A stretch of DNA of 14,425 bases from Bacteroidota bacterium (GCA_023443765.1 JAEZTA010000202.1:1-14425), one strand, 5' to 3'; positions 1-5,536 are shown, counted from the stretch's first letter. The notes: generated from the sequence alone by a model not told the origin. A program made the numbers and translations.

Positions 1-244
1 CGCTCCGAAACGTGCGGAACAGGATAAACGAGATGATGCTGAACGCGCACGAACCCAAGAGGAGCCAGAACCCGTACCAGACGGTGAAAACAGGATAGGG
101 GAAGAGACCCCGGACAAGCAGGTACGCAACGAAGGTAGAGAAAACGGAAACAACGGTATCGATGGCAAGAATAAGCCATGACGAAAAGTAACGCGACGAA
201 ACGTACTTCTCGATCCATAAACCGGATAATAAACGATAGAGCAT
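1..244 (-). CDS. CapD-like membrane polysaccharide biosynthesis protein, N-terminal 81 codons (cut by window edge)
   Basis: Seen: the minus-strand frame opens at an ATG at 242-244 and stays open to the window edge. It encodes MLYRLLSGLWIEKYVSSRYF, then two strongly hydrophobic helices at about residues 20-43 (SSWLILAIDTVVSVFSTF) and 54-78. Known: this start, with a short basic segment, an F-S-x-W motif and stacked membrane helices, resembles the membrane part of Bacteroidales polysaccharide biosynthesis proteins of the CapD type (nucleoside-diphosphate-sugar epimerase/dehydratase), which act on UDP-sugars in the inner membrane. The catalytic Rossmann domain would lie beyond the edge and is not visible. 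Context: it is the third gene of a leftward operon after the UpxY antiterminator, the usual place for the first polysaccharide gene. It lies 100 bp after the preceding stop codon. An initiating sugar transferase with N-terminal helices is the main alternative. Confidence 0.7.
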   Translation of the reverse strand, partial: MLYRLLSGLWIEKYVSSRYFSSWLILAIDTVVSVFSTFVAYLLVRGLFPYPVFTVWYGFWLLLGSCAFSIISFILFRTFRS

Positions 245-344
245 AGAACGCGGCGTGAAAATTTTCGATTTTATGATGAATGGCGCAATTGGACAGAACT
301 AAAATTGACCAAGCAAAAACCCCGTAAACCGTCAATAAAGAACA

Positions 345-731
345 TTACAGAAACTCCTGTACTTCCTTTCGATGCCAGACCTGATATTGCCTGGCAGATA
401 TTTCCGAGACGGTGAGTTCTTTGTAATCCGCCTCATTGCACTTGAAAATATGGCGTTTGGCATAAGCTTGCAGTTCTTCGTCTGAGATGCTGGCCATAAC
501 AACCGGAAAAGGGTAGACTGGATGAGTTACTACGGAAATTGTATTCTTCGAAAAAATCTGACACAGCAGGTAAGCCGACTGTTCGAAAGCGACCCAATAC
601 TCTCCGGTCCCGTATAAATGAATGCTCTTCCCATTGCCGTGCTCTTTACGGACAATATCAGACAGACGCGTATCCATTAACCGCATCAGCCGCATCCCGC
701 AAGGCTCGTTCGATTGCTGATAATCGTTCAT
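345..731 (-). CDS. Small protein of unknown function in a UpxY capsule operon (128 aa)
   Basis: Seen: ATG at 729-731, TAA at 345-347, 128 aa, soluble, with no signal peptide or membrane helix. It is rich in aromatic residues and has distinctive stretches LYGTGEYWVAFEQSAY (about residues 39-54), HPVYPFPVVMASISDEEL (about 70-87) and a C-terminal QVWHRKEVQEFL. It starts 29 bp after the antiterminator stop codon on the same strand, so the two are almost surely co-transcribed. It sits where UpxZ, the antagonist of heterologous UpxY proteins, sits in Bacteroides fragilis capsule loci. I do not see the UpxZ pattern in it; that pattern appears instead in the tail of the upstream gene. A role in control of the polysaccharide operon is inferred from position only. 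I do not recognise a named family. Confidence 0.75.
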   Translation of the reverse strand: MNDYQQSNEPCGMRLMRLMDTRLSDIVRKEHGNGKSIHLYGTGEYWVAFEQSAYLLCQIFSKNTISVVTHPVYPFPVVMASISDEELQAYAKRHIFKCNEADYKELTVSEISARQYQVWHRKEVQEFL

Positions 732-760
732 GATTCCGTATTGTTGTGAGTATTCCGTTT

Positions 761-1891
761 CTATCGCCGATGCCCAAACCAGGTATCGTAATCATCCAGC
801 CGGCGCATAAGTTGTTCTTTACTCTTCTTGGGATTTGTCTCCGCCCGCCACGGATCAACAAGTGCATGCGCCTGGTCGTAGAAAATACAGTTGTCCGTGC
901 AGCCGTAGAGCGTAACGAACAGCAGCGCACGCGACTGTTCCGCCTTGAGGCCCGTCAGCAATCCCTGAATCCTTCCGATCATCCGGTCGCAGGCCTCCTT
1001 ATCGCCCAGAATCGTATAGGCCGGCAGCAGGAGCGCGTATAGTTTACAACGTGTCACATCCGAATCCATCCTTAGATTACCGTATTGTTGCAGGATTTCG
1101 GTAGCCAATGCACGGTCTTCGGAGGTCGTCGCTCCCGCATGATGCCGCTGCATCGCTTCATGCAGTGCGCCGAACAACCGGTCGTTGTTCAGACGCGTAT
1201 ACATGTGCATATTGTCCGTATTGAGCGAGATGATCTCGTATTGTCCAGGCTGTACATGCAACAACGGCACCCACAACCAGTTCTCCACACAGACCATAAT
1301 ATCTTTCCGGCCGCCTCCCGGCCGGGAGATCACGGTAGCCTCAGCGTTTTTGAATTTCCCTTCGGTGATTCGCACCCGGTCACCCTTCATCAATCGCTCC
1401 GGCTCCGGGATGTAGGCCGGAACTATATTCGCATAGGAGCGAGCCACCCACCGGAGGTTTTCCATCGCTTCGTCGGAGAGATAGGGATAATACTCACACT
1501 TGCCGTCCCGCACCCGCGGTAGGAAACTGTATAACGAAAGCCCGGCCGCCGTCATCATTTTGTAAATCTCATTTTCCGATGAACGGACAAAGACGTAATT
1601 ATAAAGCAACGGTCGGTTGGTTTCGACCCAGACGCCCTTTTCCTCCCTAACCTCTACATAGGTAGGTGCAAAAAACTCGAATACAGACTCGTCGTTTCGG
1701 ATACGGCGATCGAGTTCTGCCTGTAATCCCCGTGCGGTACCCCGGTGACAGGAAGGTAACGTCAGCACATACCACCTAATGGCCCGACTGTTCTGCATAC
1801 TCGCAATCTGAGCGAAGGAAACCGATATGGACTTTTCTGTAGCGACAGGGGCTTTCATCCTGTTCTTTTCCTGCGTATTTCGCTGACTCAT
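761..1891 (-). CDS. UpxY-family transcription antiterminator (NusG-like) with UpxZ-like C-terminal extension
   Basis: Known: UpxY proteins are specialised NusG paralogues that act in cis on the leader of their own polysaccharide operon and prevent early termination. Seen: with ATG at 1889-1891 the protein has 376 aa. A NusG N-terminal fold begins at about residue 38 (IRWYVLTLPSCHRG) and runs to about 145, with the family-like segments LLYNYVFVRS and YSFLPRVRDG. A KOW segment follows at about 168-200 (LMKGDRVRITEGKFKN). About 150 further residues (222-376) are mostly helical. Usual UpxY proteins are roughly 170-190 aa, so this is about twice the family length. The tail resembles UpxZ (see findings). 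Start choice: the frame extends to a TTG at 1921; ATG at 1858 follows an AGGA and is also possible; the first 37 residues are not conserved-looking. It is the first gene of the leftward polysaccharide operon. Confidence 0.88.
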   Translation of the reverse strand: MSQRNTQEKNRMKAPVATEKSISVSFAQIASMQNSRAIRWYVLTLPSCHRGTARGLQAELDRRIRNDESVFEFFAPTYVEVREEKGVWVETNRPLLYNYVFVRSSENEIYKMMTAAGLSLYSFLPRVRDGKCEYYPYLSDEAMENLRWVARSYANIVPAYIPEPERLMKGDRVRITEGKFKNAEATVISRPGGGRKDIMVCVENWLWVPLLHVQPGQYEIISLNTDNMHMYTRLNNDRLFGALHEAMQRHHAGATTSEDRALATEILQQYGNLRMDSDVTRCKLYALLLPAYTILGDKEACDRMIGRIQGLLTGLKAEQSRALLFVTLYGCTDNCIFYDQAHALVDPWRAETNPKKSKEQLMRRLDDYDTWFGHRR

Positions 1892-2075
1892 AGACACATC
1901 GCGACCATACCGGCAGATCAATATATCATGCTGATAAACAAGTATTTACACACGCCGCAAGAGAGATTCCTAAAAATTTCATCGTCTCTTCTTATTTTCT
2001 GCCCACTCTATACAAACCAGAACAACCCTTCTTTTGATCTTATTTCTACAGCGAGAGCCTCATTCCATTGTTGCC
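1892..2075 (-). promoter_or_regulatory. Leader of the polysaccharide operon, without a visible promoter
   Basis: This AT-rich stretch lies between the antiterminator start and the left inverted repeat. Reading the minus strand, I find no TAnnTTTG -7 element, so the operon has no evident fixed promoter here. In UpxY loci this leader is where the antiterminator acts. A weak dyad (AAGAGA at 1959-1964 with TCTCTT at 1985-1990) is the only structure noticed. An open frame on the plus strand (70 codons) reads through this stretch but has no coding character. Confidence 0.45.
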
Positions 2076-2099
2076 TTGTTGTTTCTTTGCAAGAAACCA
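2076..2099 (+). repeat. Left inverted repeat of the invertible promoter segment
   Basis: The core GTTTCTTTGCAAGAAACCA (2081-2099) is the exact reverse complement of 2392-2410. With one mismatch at 2080 the match extends through TTGT at 2076-2079, giving 24 positions with 23 identical. The core is itself a dyad, GTTTCTT-TGC-AAGAAAC, as expected of a site-specific recombinase site with two half-sites around a short centre. Confidence 0.85.
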
Positions 2100-2307
2100 T
2101 ATCTGAAAATAACGCTTTAGTTAGCAAGCATTTAAATTGAATATTTATCAGATCATATTGAATAATTGAATCTTTTTTGTATTAAGAATAATCTGTCATT
2201 ATCAAAACCAAAACGAATGCAACGAAAAGGGCGATTCATTATTCTTTTGGACAATAATAACAATCTAATAATGACATAAATGCTTAATATATAGACCATT
2301 TTTTTGA

Positions 2308-2316
2308 GGGGGGGGG
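2308..2316 (+). repeat. Run of nine G inside the invertible segment
   Basis: Nine consecutive G, preceded by seven T and GA and followed by A and five T. It lies 30 bp upstream of the -33 element of the invertible promoter. A run of this length is prone to slippage. It matches in length the nine-G run inside the first fimbrial gene. Confidence 0.9.
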
Positions 2317-2346
2317 ATTTTTCAGCGTAAGATTTAAACCGATTTC

Positions 2347-2378
2347 TTTGGCCGTTTAAACTATTATCCATACTTTTG
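2347..2378 (+). promoter_or_regulatory. Consensus Bacteroidetes promoter on the invertible segment, currently pointing right
   Basis: TTTG at 2347-2350, a 20-bp spacer, then TACTTTTG at 2371-2378. This is a full match to the primary sigma consensus TTTG-N19-21-TAnnTTTG. The expected start point is about 2385, just before the right inverted repeat at 2392, so a transcript begins with the palindromic repeat. In this orientation it reads toward the hairpin at 2531-2580 and away from the polysaccharide genes. Confidence 0.82.
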
Positions 2379-2391
2379 TGTAGTAAAAGTG

Positions 2392-2415
2392 TGGTTTCTT
2401 GCAAAGAAACCACAA
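2392..2415 (-). repeat. Right inverted repeat of the invertible promoter segment
   Basis: Perfect 19-bp reverse complement (2392-2410) of the left repeat, extended by ACAA at 2412-2415 after one mismatch at 2411. This copy has a longer internal dyad than the left one: TGTGGTTTCTT at 2390-2400, GCA centre, AAGAAACCACA at 2404-2414, that is 11-bp arms. Confidence 0.85.
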
Positions 2416-2530
2416 CCTCCAATAGTCAGATAACACATTGATTTACAATACCTGTCATAAGATTCCCCAATAATCCCAAATACAATCAAACCGGATCAAT
2501 TATCAAATTATCCAATACAAAGACGTTGAA

Positions 2531-2580
2531 ATAATGAACCGGGCATCAGGCTATTAACTGTCTGATGCCCGGTTCATTAT
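2531..2580. terminator. Strong hairpin, probable bidirectional terminator or insulator
   Basis: ATAATGAACCGGGCATCAG (2531-2549) pairs perfectly over 19 bp with 2562-2580 across a 12-nt loop. The GC-rich middle and AT ends (ATAAT/ATTAT) give a weak terminator tail on both strands, but no long T run. It lies about 150 bp downstream of the invertible promoter as now oriented, and would stop that transcript before it runs antisense into the tRNA gene. It also follows the stop codon of the small minus-strand frame at 2588. Confidence 0.65.
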
Positions 2581-2587
2581 GATTCAT

Positions 2588-2764
2588 TTACAGAAACGAA
2601 AATCTCACTGATTTTCGGCTTTCCGCAATTCTTACCCATGTACCACGATTAAGCACTTCGATGACCTGCTTTCCAATGCCTGCCGTTGCCATAGCTTATA
2701 AACGAACTAATCCCGCATATCGTTGATATACAGGATTATTTGCTTCTATTTGGTCGCGTTGCAC
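2588..2764 (-). pseudogene. Short broken reading frame next to tRNA-Gly, unidentified
   Basis: One minus-strand frame carries two protein-like pieces separated by a single in-frame TAA at 2696-2698. The upstream piece (GTG at 2762-2764) reads VQRDQIEANNPVYQRYAGLV and two more residues. The downstream piece (ATG at 2690-2692, 34 codons, TAA at 2588-2590) contains GKQVIEVLNRGTWVRIAESR. The residue mix looks protein-like, but I recognise neither piece. It lies against the terminator of the tRNA gene, a common site for leftovers of integrated elements. It may equally be chance, or a genuine 34-aa peptide. Confidence 0.25.
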
Positions 2765-2766
2765 AA

Positions 2767-2792
2767 TAAAAAAGGTCCTTAAAAAAGGACCT
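2767..2792 (-). terminator. Intrinsic terminator of the tRNA-Gly transcript
   Basis: On the minus strand, AGGTCCTT pairs with AAGGACCT around a TTTT loop (2773-2792), followed at once by a T run. It begins 4 bp past the 3' end of the tRNA. This is a classic rho-independent terminator. Confidence 0.9.
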
Positions 2793-2796
2793 CGTG

Positions 2797-2869
2797 AGCG
2801 GAAAACGGGACTCGGACCCGCGACCTCAACCTTGGCAAGGTTGCGCTCTACCAACTGAGCTATTTCCGC
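2797..2869 (-). tRNA. tRNA-Gly (anticodon GCC)
   Basis: The minus strand folds as a complete 73-nt cloverleaf. Acceptor GCGGAAA pairs with TTTCCGC with discriminator T. The D arm is GCTC/GAGC with loop AGTTGGTA. The anticodon stem CAACC/GGTTG holds loop TTGCCAA, anticodon GCC. The variable loop is AGGTC. The T stem GCGGG/CCCGT has one G-T pair. CCA is not encoded. Odd point: the T loop reads TCCGAGT rather than TTCGAGT, so position 55, nearly always U and then pseudouridine, is C. It has its own promoter and terminator and is a single-gene unit between the two surface loci. Confidence 0.95.
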
Positions 2870-2922
2870 AAATATCGTTTCCGCAGCCTCGGGAAACCCT
2901 CGTTTCCTGCGCTTCGGGACTG

Positions 2923-2953
2923 CAAATATAAACTGAAAAATTTATTTTGCAAA
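2923..2953 (-). promoter_or_regulatory. Promoter of tRNA-Gly
   Basis: On the minus strand TTTG (complement of 2950-2953), a 19-bp spacer and TATATTTG (complement of 2923-2930) match the Bacteroidetes consensus exactly. The start point would be near 2916, giving a leader of about 47 nt, with a small GGAAAC/GTTTCC hairpin, before the mature tRNA end at 2869. Confidence 0.85.
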
Positions 2954-3334
2954 ATTTTCGGCAAATTTTATCCGCCGGATACACGCAGATTCACATTTTC
3001 CCAAACGTTCCCAACCAACCATAATACCTCGTTAAGAGCCGATTCCTGCTATATAATAAGGTATCAGCATTTTCGTGCATTCCATCGCTTCGACTCATGC
3101 GACCACTAAAATGGCGAATATTCCAAATTGGCCATTTCTATACATTTATGGAACTTATAAAAGTTCCGAAAACAGTCATATTTTGTCCGGCGCGATCAAA
3201 AAAGCACTTTTTCCGGAGTTTTTTCCACCTCGTGATAGCCCTGAGTCGCATACATTTGCGTCAGAGAAATTAACGAGAACCTGCGCCATAACGACCTATC
3301 CCGGATTTTCCGCAGGGCGAGCATGAGCAAAATA
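2954..3334 (+). promoter_or_regulatory. Upstream region of the fimbrial operon, with a weak promoter candidate and small dyads
   Basis: AT-rich, without a credible gene; an 83-codon plus-strand frame at 3075-3326 has no family-like features. TACATTTG at 3251-3258 matches the -7 consensus and would start a transcript about 85 nt before the first ATG, but no TTTG lies 19-21 bp upstream of it. If this is the promoter it is a weak or activator-dependent one. Upstream of it are two dyads that could be operators: GGAACTT-ATAA-AAGTTCC at 3150-3167 and AAATGGC (3109-3115) with GCCATTT (3131-3137). Confidence 0.4.
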
Positions 3335-3350
3335 ATTTCAGTACTGAAAT
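3335..3350. promoter_or_regulatory. 16-bp perfect palindrome overlapping the start codon of the first fimbrial gene
   Basis: ATTTCAGTACTGAAAT is exactly self-complementary, and its last two bases are the A and T of the ATG at 3349-3351. It could be a repressor site. In RNA it could form a 6-bp stem around GTAC that hides the initiation region. ATAATTT at 3332-3338 can also pair with AAATTAT at 3354-3360. The function is inferred from position only. Confidence 0.35.
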
Positions 3351-3950
3351 GAAAAATTATCGTATAATACTGCTGATGCTCATCGCCGCAACAATATGCG
3401 GGGGGGGGTTTTTAGAGGTCATGCTCAGCAAATCGCCGCGAAAACCAACCTGCTCTATGGCGCTTACGCTTATGCGCCTAATTTAAGCCTCGAAATCGGA
3501 CTCGGGAAGCGCAGCACCCTCGATCTGGGAGGAGGTTACAATTGGTTCAACCGAAAAGGCTCGGCTTCCGACAACAAAAAATCCATCCACTGGCTCGGGC
3601 AGATCGAATACCGCCAATGGTTCTGCAAGCGCTTCACCGGGCACTTCGTCGGAGTACATGCGCTCGGTACGCAATACAACATTTCAGGCCATAAAATGCC
3701 CTTGCTCTTCGGCAAAGATTCGAATAACTACCGTTACGAAGGCTGGGGCGCCGGCGCCGGCATCTCCTACGGCTATAATTTCTACCTGAGCACCCACTGG
3801 AGCTTCGAGGCCACCGTGGGTGCAGGCTACGTCCGCCTGCAATACGACAAATATCCCTGCGCCCGGTGCGGCACCCGGATCAAATCCGAGGGGCGCAACT
3901 ACTTCGGCCCCACGCGCGCCGGCATCTCCCTGATCTACATCATCAAATAA
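3349..3950 (+). CDS. DUF3575 outer-membrane protein of a fimbrial operon, signal peptide out of frame at a poly-G run
   Basis: Seen: from 3396 an open frame gives 184 aa. The mature part, IAAKTNLLYGAYAYAPNLSL onward, alternates polar and hydrophobic residues like beta strands, has a CARCG motif near residue 155 and ends ISLIYIIK. Known: DUF3575 proteins are small, probably barrel-forming envelope proteins that open Bacteroidales fimbrial operons; their molecular role is not established. The frame lacks a proper signal peptide, but an ATG at 3349 encodes a good one, MKNYRIILLMLIAATIC, followed by nine G. With ten or seven G it would join in frame to GHAQQIAAKTN, with a plausible cleavage site after GHA. 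With nine G it terminates at 3486 after 45 residues. So as given the exported protein is not made, unless ribosomes or polymerase slip by one. The next gene starts 12 bp downstream. Confidence 0.8.
3400..3408 (+). repeat. Nine-G run in the signal-peptide region of the DUF3575 gene
   Basis: Nine consecutive G, followed by five T, lie between the signal-peptide codons and the mature coding sequence. The read length puts the two parts in different frames; one more G, or two fewer, joins them. This is the arrangement expected of slipped-strand phase variation. A sequencing miscount of the run is the plain alternative. Confidence 0.9.
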
Positions 3951-3962
3951 GTACGCCCTGCC

Positions 3963-5498
3963 ATGAAACACGCAATACTCCTATTGTCGTGCCTGGCCGC
4001 CATATCCGTATCGGCCCAGCACAAAGATACGGAATACAAAGGCCGCATCGACGTTACCCCGACACGCCTCGAACAGAAGGGCGATTCGCTTCACGTAGGC
4101 ATCACATTCGACATCTCCGGCGTCAACGTCGCATCGCGCCAGTCGGTGACCTTCGTTCCGACACTGGCCGCCACAGGCGTCACACGCCAGCTGCCTGCCG
4201 TCGAGGTCAAAGGACGCAACAATTACCTGATCTCCAAACGCGAGCAGGCACTGATGAACAACCGCCAAAAGGCTGCGTGGCTCGATAACAACATCCCGCC
4301 CTATACCGTCGTCAAAGGCTTCGGGCGCAAAGGAACCCAGGTCGTGAATTACGACCTTTCGATCCCCTACGAACCCTGGATGGAAACAGCCCAGTTGGAC
4401 ATGGTCGAAAATGCCTGCGGATGCGATCGGGCGCCCCGCATCCTGGCCATGTCGCAACTCATCAACGCCGTGCAGCTCGAACGCAGGATCGTTATCACAC
4501 CCTACGTTGTCGAACCGCACCTGACCTACATCCAGCCGCGGGCCGAAGCAGTCAAACGGCGCGAGATGACCGGCGAGGCATTCCTCGACTTCGTGGTCAG
4601 CAAAATCGACATCCGCCCCGATTACATGAACAATCCCCGCGAGCTGAAGAAGATCACCGACATGGTCGAGGAGGTCCGCAACGACCCCGCCGTCACGGTC
4701 CGCAGCATCAGCGTTATCGGTTTCGCTTCGCCCGAAGGCACGCTTGCCTTCAACAAAACCCTCTCGGAAGGCCGTGCCAAGGCCCTCGCCGACTACCTGC
4801 TCCCCCGCTTCGACTTCCCGCGCGAGATGTACCACGTGGAGTTCGGCGGCGAAAACTGGGACGGACTGCTCCAAAAGGTCGAGACTTCGGAAATGAACTA
4901 CAAGGAGGAGGTGCTCGCCATCCTGCGCAACGTCCCGGCAGAAATCGACTACGCCACCAACATCAGCCGCAAGAAATCGCTCATGCAACTGCGCGGTGGC
5001 GTTCCCTACCGCTATATGCTCAGCGAGTACTACCCTTCGCTGCGTAAGGCCATCTGCAAGATCGGCTACGAAGTCAAAGGCTTCGACCCGGAGGAGGCTA
5101 AACAGGTCTTCAGCACCCGGCCTCAGAACCTGAGTCTCAACGAAATGTACCTCGTAGCCAACTCCTTCGAGCCGGGAACCCCGGAATTCGTGGAGATTTT
5201 CGAAACCGCGGTGCGCATGTTCCCGCAGGACGAAGTCGCCAACCTCAACGCAGCGGCGGCAGCCCTCTCGCGCAAAGACACACTAACCGCCCAACGTTAT
5301 CTCGACCGGGTAAAACCAGGCGCTCCCGAATGGTATAACGCATCGGGCGTGGCGGCGATGCTCCGCGGCGAATACACCCAGGCGCGCACCCTCCTGAAGC
5401 AGGCCCGGGAGGCCGGCTGTCCGGCGGCGGCACAGAACCTCGGGGAACTCGACCGAAAACTGGAAAATAGCAAACTCATAAAGTCACAACAAAATTAA
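3963..5498 (+). CDS. DUF3868 / OmpA-like envelope protein of the fimbrial operon
   Basis: Seen: 511 aa with a type I signal peptide, MKHAILLLSCLAAISVSA before QHK. An N-terminal beta-rich part of about 110 residues (IDVTPTRLEQKGDSLHVGIT) resembles DUF3868. A middle OmpA-type peptidoglycan-binding-like segment lies at about 208-310, with the motif IGFASPEGTLAFNKTLSEGR. The C-terminal 120 residues contain repeated helices (NLNAAAAALSRKDTLTAQRY), TPR-like. A CGC pair stands near residue 152. Known: a DUF3575 gene followed by a DUF3868 gene precedes fimbrillin and anchor genes in many Bacteroidales. Inferred: an outer-membrane or periplasmic accessory protein that may hold the pilus base to peptidoglycan or assist export. 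It starts 12 bp after the DUF3575 gene and ends 38 bp before the fimbrillin gene, so it is probably co-transcribed and may suffer polar effects when the upstream gene is out of frame. Confidence 0.85.
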   Translation: MKHAILLLSCLAAISVSAQHKDTEYKGRIDVTPTRLEQKGDSLHVGITFDISGVNVASRQSVTFVPTLAATGVTRQLPAVEVKGRNNYLISKREQALMNNRQKAAWLDNNIPPYTVVKGFGRKGTQVVNYDLSIPYEPWMETAQLDMVENACGCDRAPRILAMSQLINAVQLERRIVITPYVVEPHLTYIQPRAEAVKRREMTGEAFLDFVVSKIDIRPDYMNNPRELKKITDMVEEVRNDPAVTVRSISVIGFASPEGTLAFNKTLSEGRAKALADYLLPRFDFPREMYHVEFGGENWDGLLQKVETSEMNYKEEVLAILRNVPAEIDYATNISRKKSLMQLRGGVPYRYMLSEYYPSLRKAICKIGYEVKGFDPEEAKQVFSTRPQNLSLNEMYLVANSFEPGTPEFVEIFETAVRMFPQDEVANLNAAAAALSRKDTLTAQRYLDRVKPGAPEWYNASGVAAMLRGEYTQARTLLKQAREAGCPAAAQNLGELDRKLENSKLIKSQQN

Positions 5499-5536
5499 AC
5501 TTCTCCACATTTTATCCATCACTAAATCCTTTTGCG

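Larger units (their letters stand above)
2081..2410. other. Putative invertible promoter segment (inverton) controlling the polysaccharide operon
   Basis: Seen: 292 bp lie between two perfect 19-bp inverted repeats. The segment holds one full consensus promoter (2347-2378, rightward) close to the right repeat, none pointing left, and no credible gene. Known: in Bacteroides fragilis and relatives, promoters of capsular loci lie between short inverted repeats and are flipped by serine or tyrosine recombinases; UpxY is the first gene. Inferred: after inversion about the centre (2245-2246), the start point near 2385 would move to about 2106 and drive the antiterminator gene with a leader of about 215 nt. 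As given, the promoter faces away, so the operon reads as OFF. No recombinase gene is in the window, so the enzyme acts from elsewhere. Confidence 0.8.

Noticed and set aside
1892..1921. Upstream TTG start of the antiterminator at 1921
   Set aside because: TTG is a poor start, and the ten extra residues add nothing recognisable. ATG at 1891 is preferred, with ATG at 1858 also possible.
1928..2140. 70-codon plus-strand frame upstream of the antiterminator gene
   Set aside because: It overlaps the leader and the left inverted repeat and has no family-like features. The VVSLQET peptide it shares with the minus-strand frame at 2153-2422 is only the inverted repeat translated twice.
2153..2422. 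89-codon minus-strand frame across the invertible segment
   Set aside because: It starts in the right repeat, runs through the promoter and the poly-G run, and has low-complexity hydrophobic content. The segment is better explained as a promoter cassette.
3075..3326. 83-codon plus-strand frame before the fimbrial operon
   Set aside because: It lies over the promoter region and dyads, shows no domain or signal peptide, and its composition is that of AT-rich intergenic DNA.
3400..3408. Treating the DUF3575 gene as a dead pseudogene
   Set aside because: The only defect is the length of a slippage-prone run, and the rest of the frame is intact and well conserved in character. A reversible switch, or a miscounted run, explains it better than decay.
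3981..4988. Long minus-strand open frame (335 codons) opposite the DUF3868/OmpA-like gene
   Set aside because: It is the antisense of a well-supported gene. GC-ending codon use removes stop codons from the opposite strand. The same explanation covers long minus-strand frames at 5945-6703, 6740-7690, 8044-9042, 9043-9900, 10977-11693 and 12513-13232.
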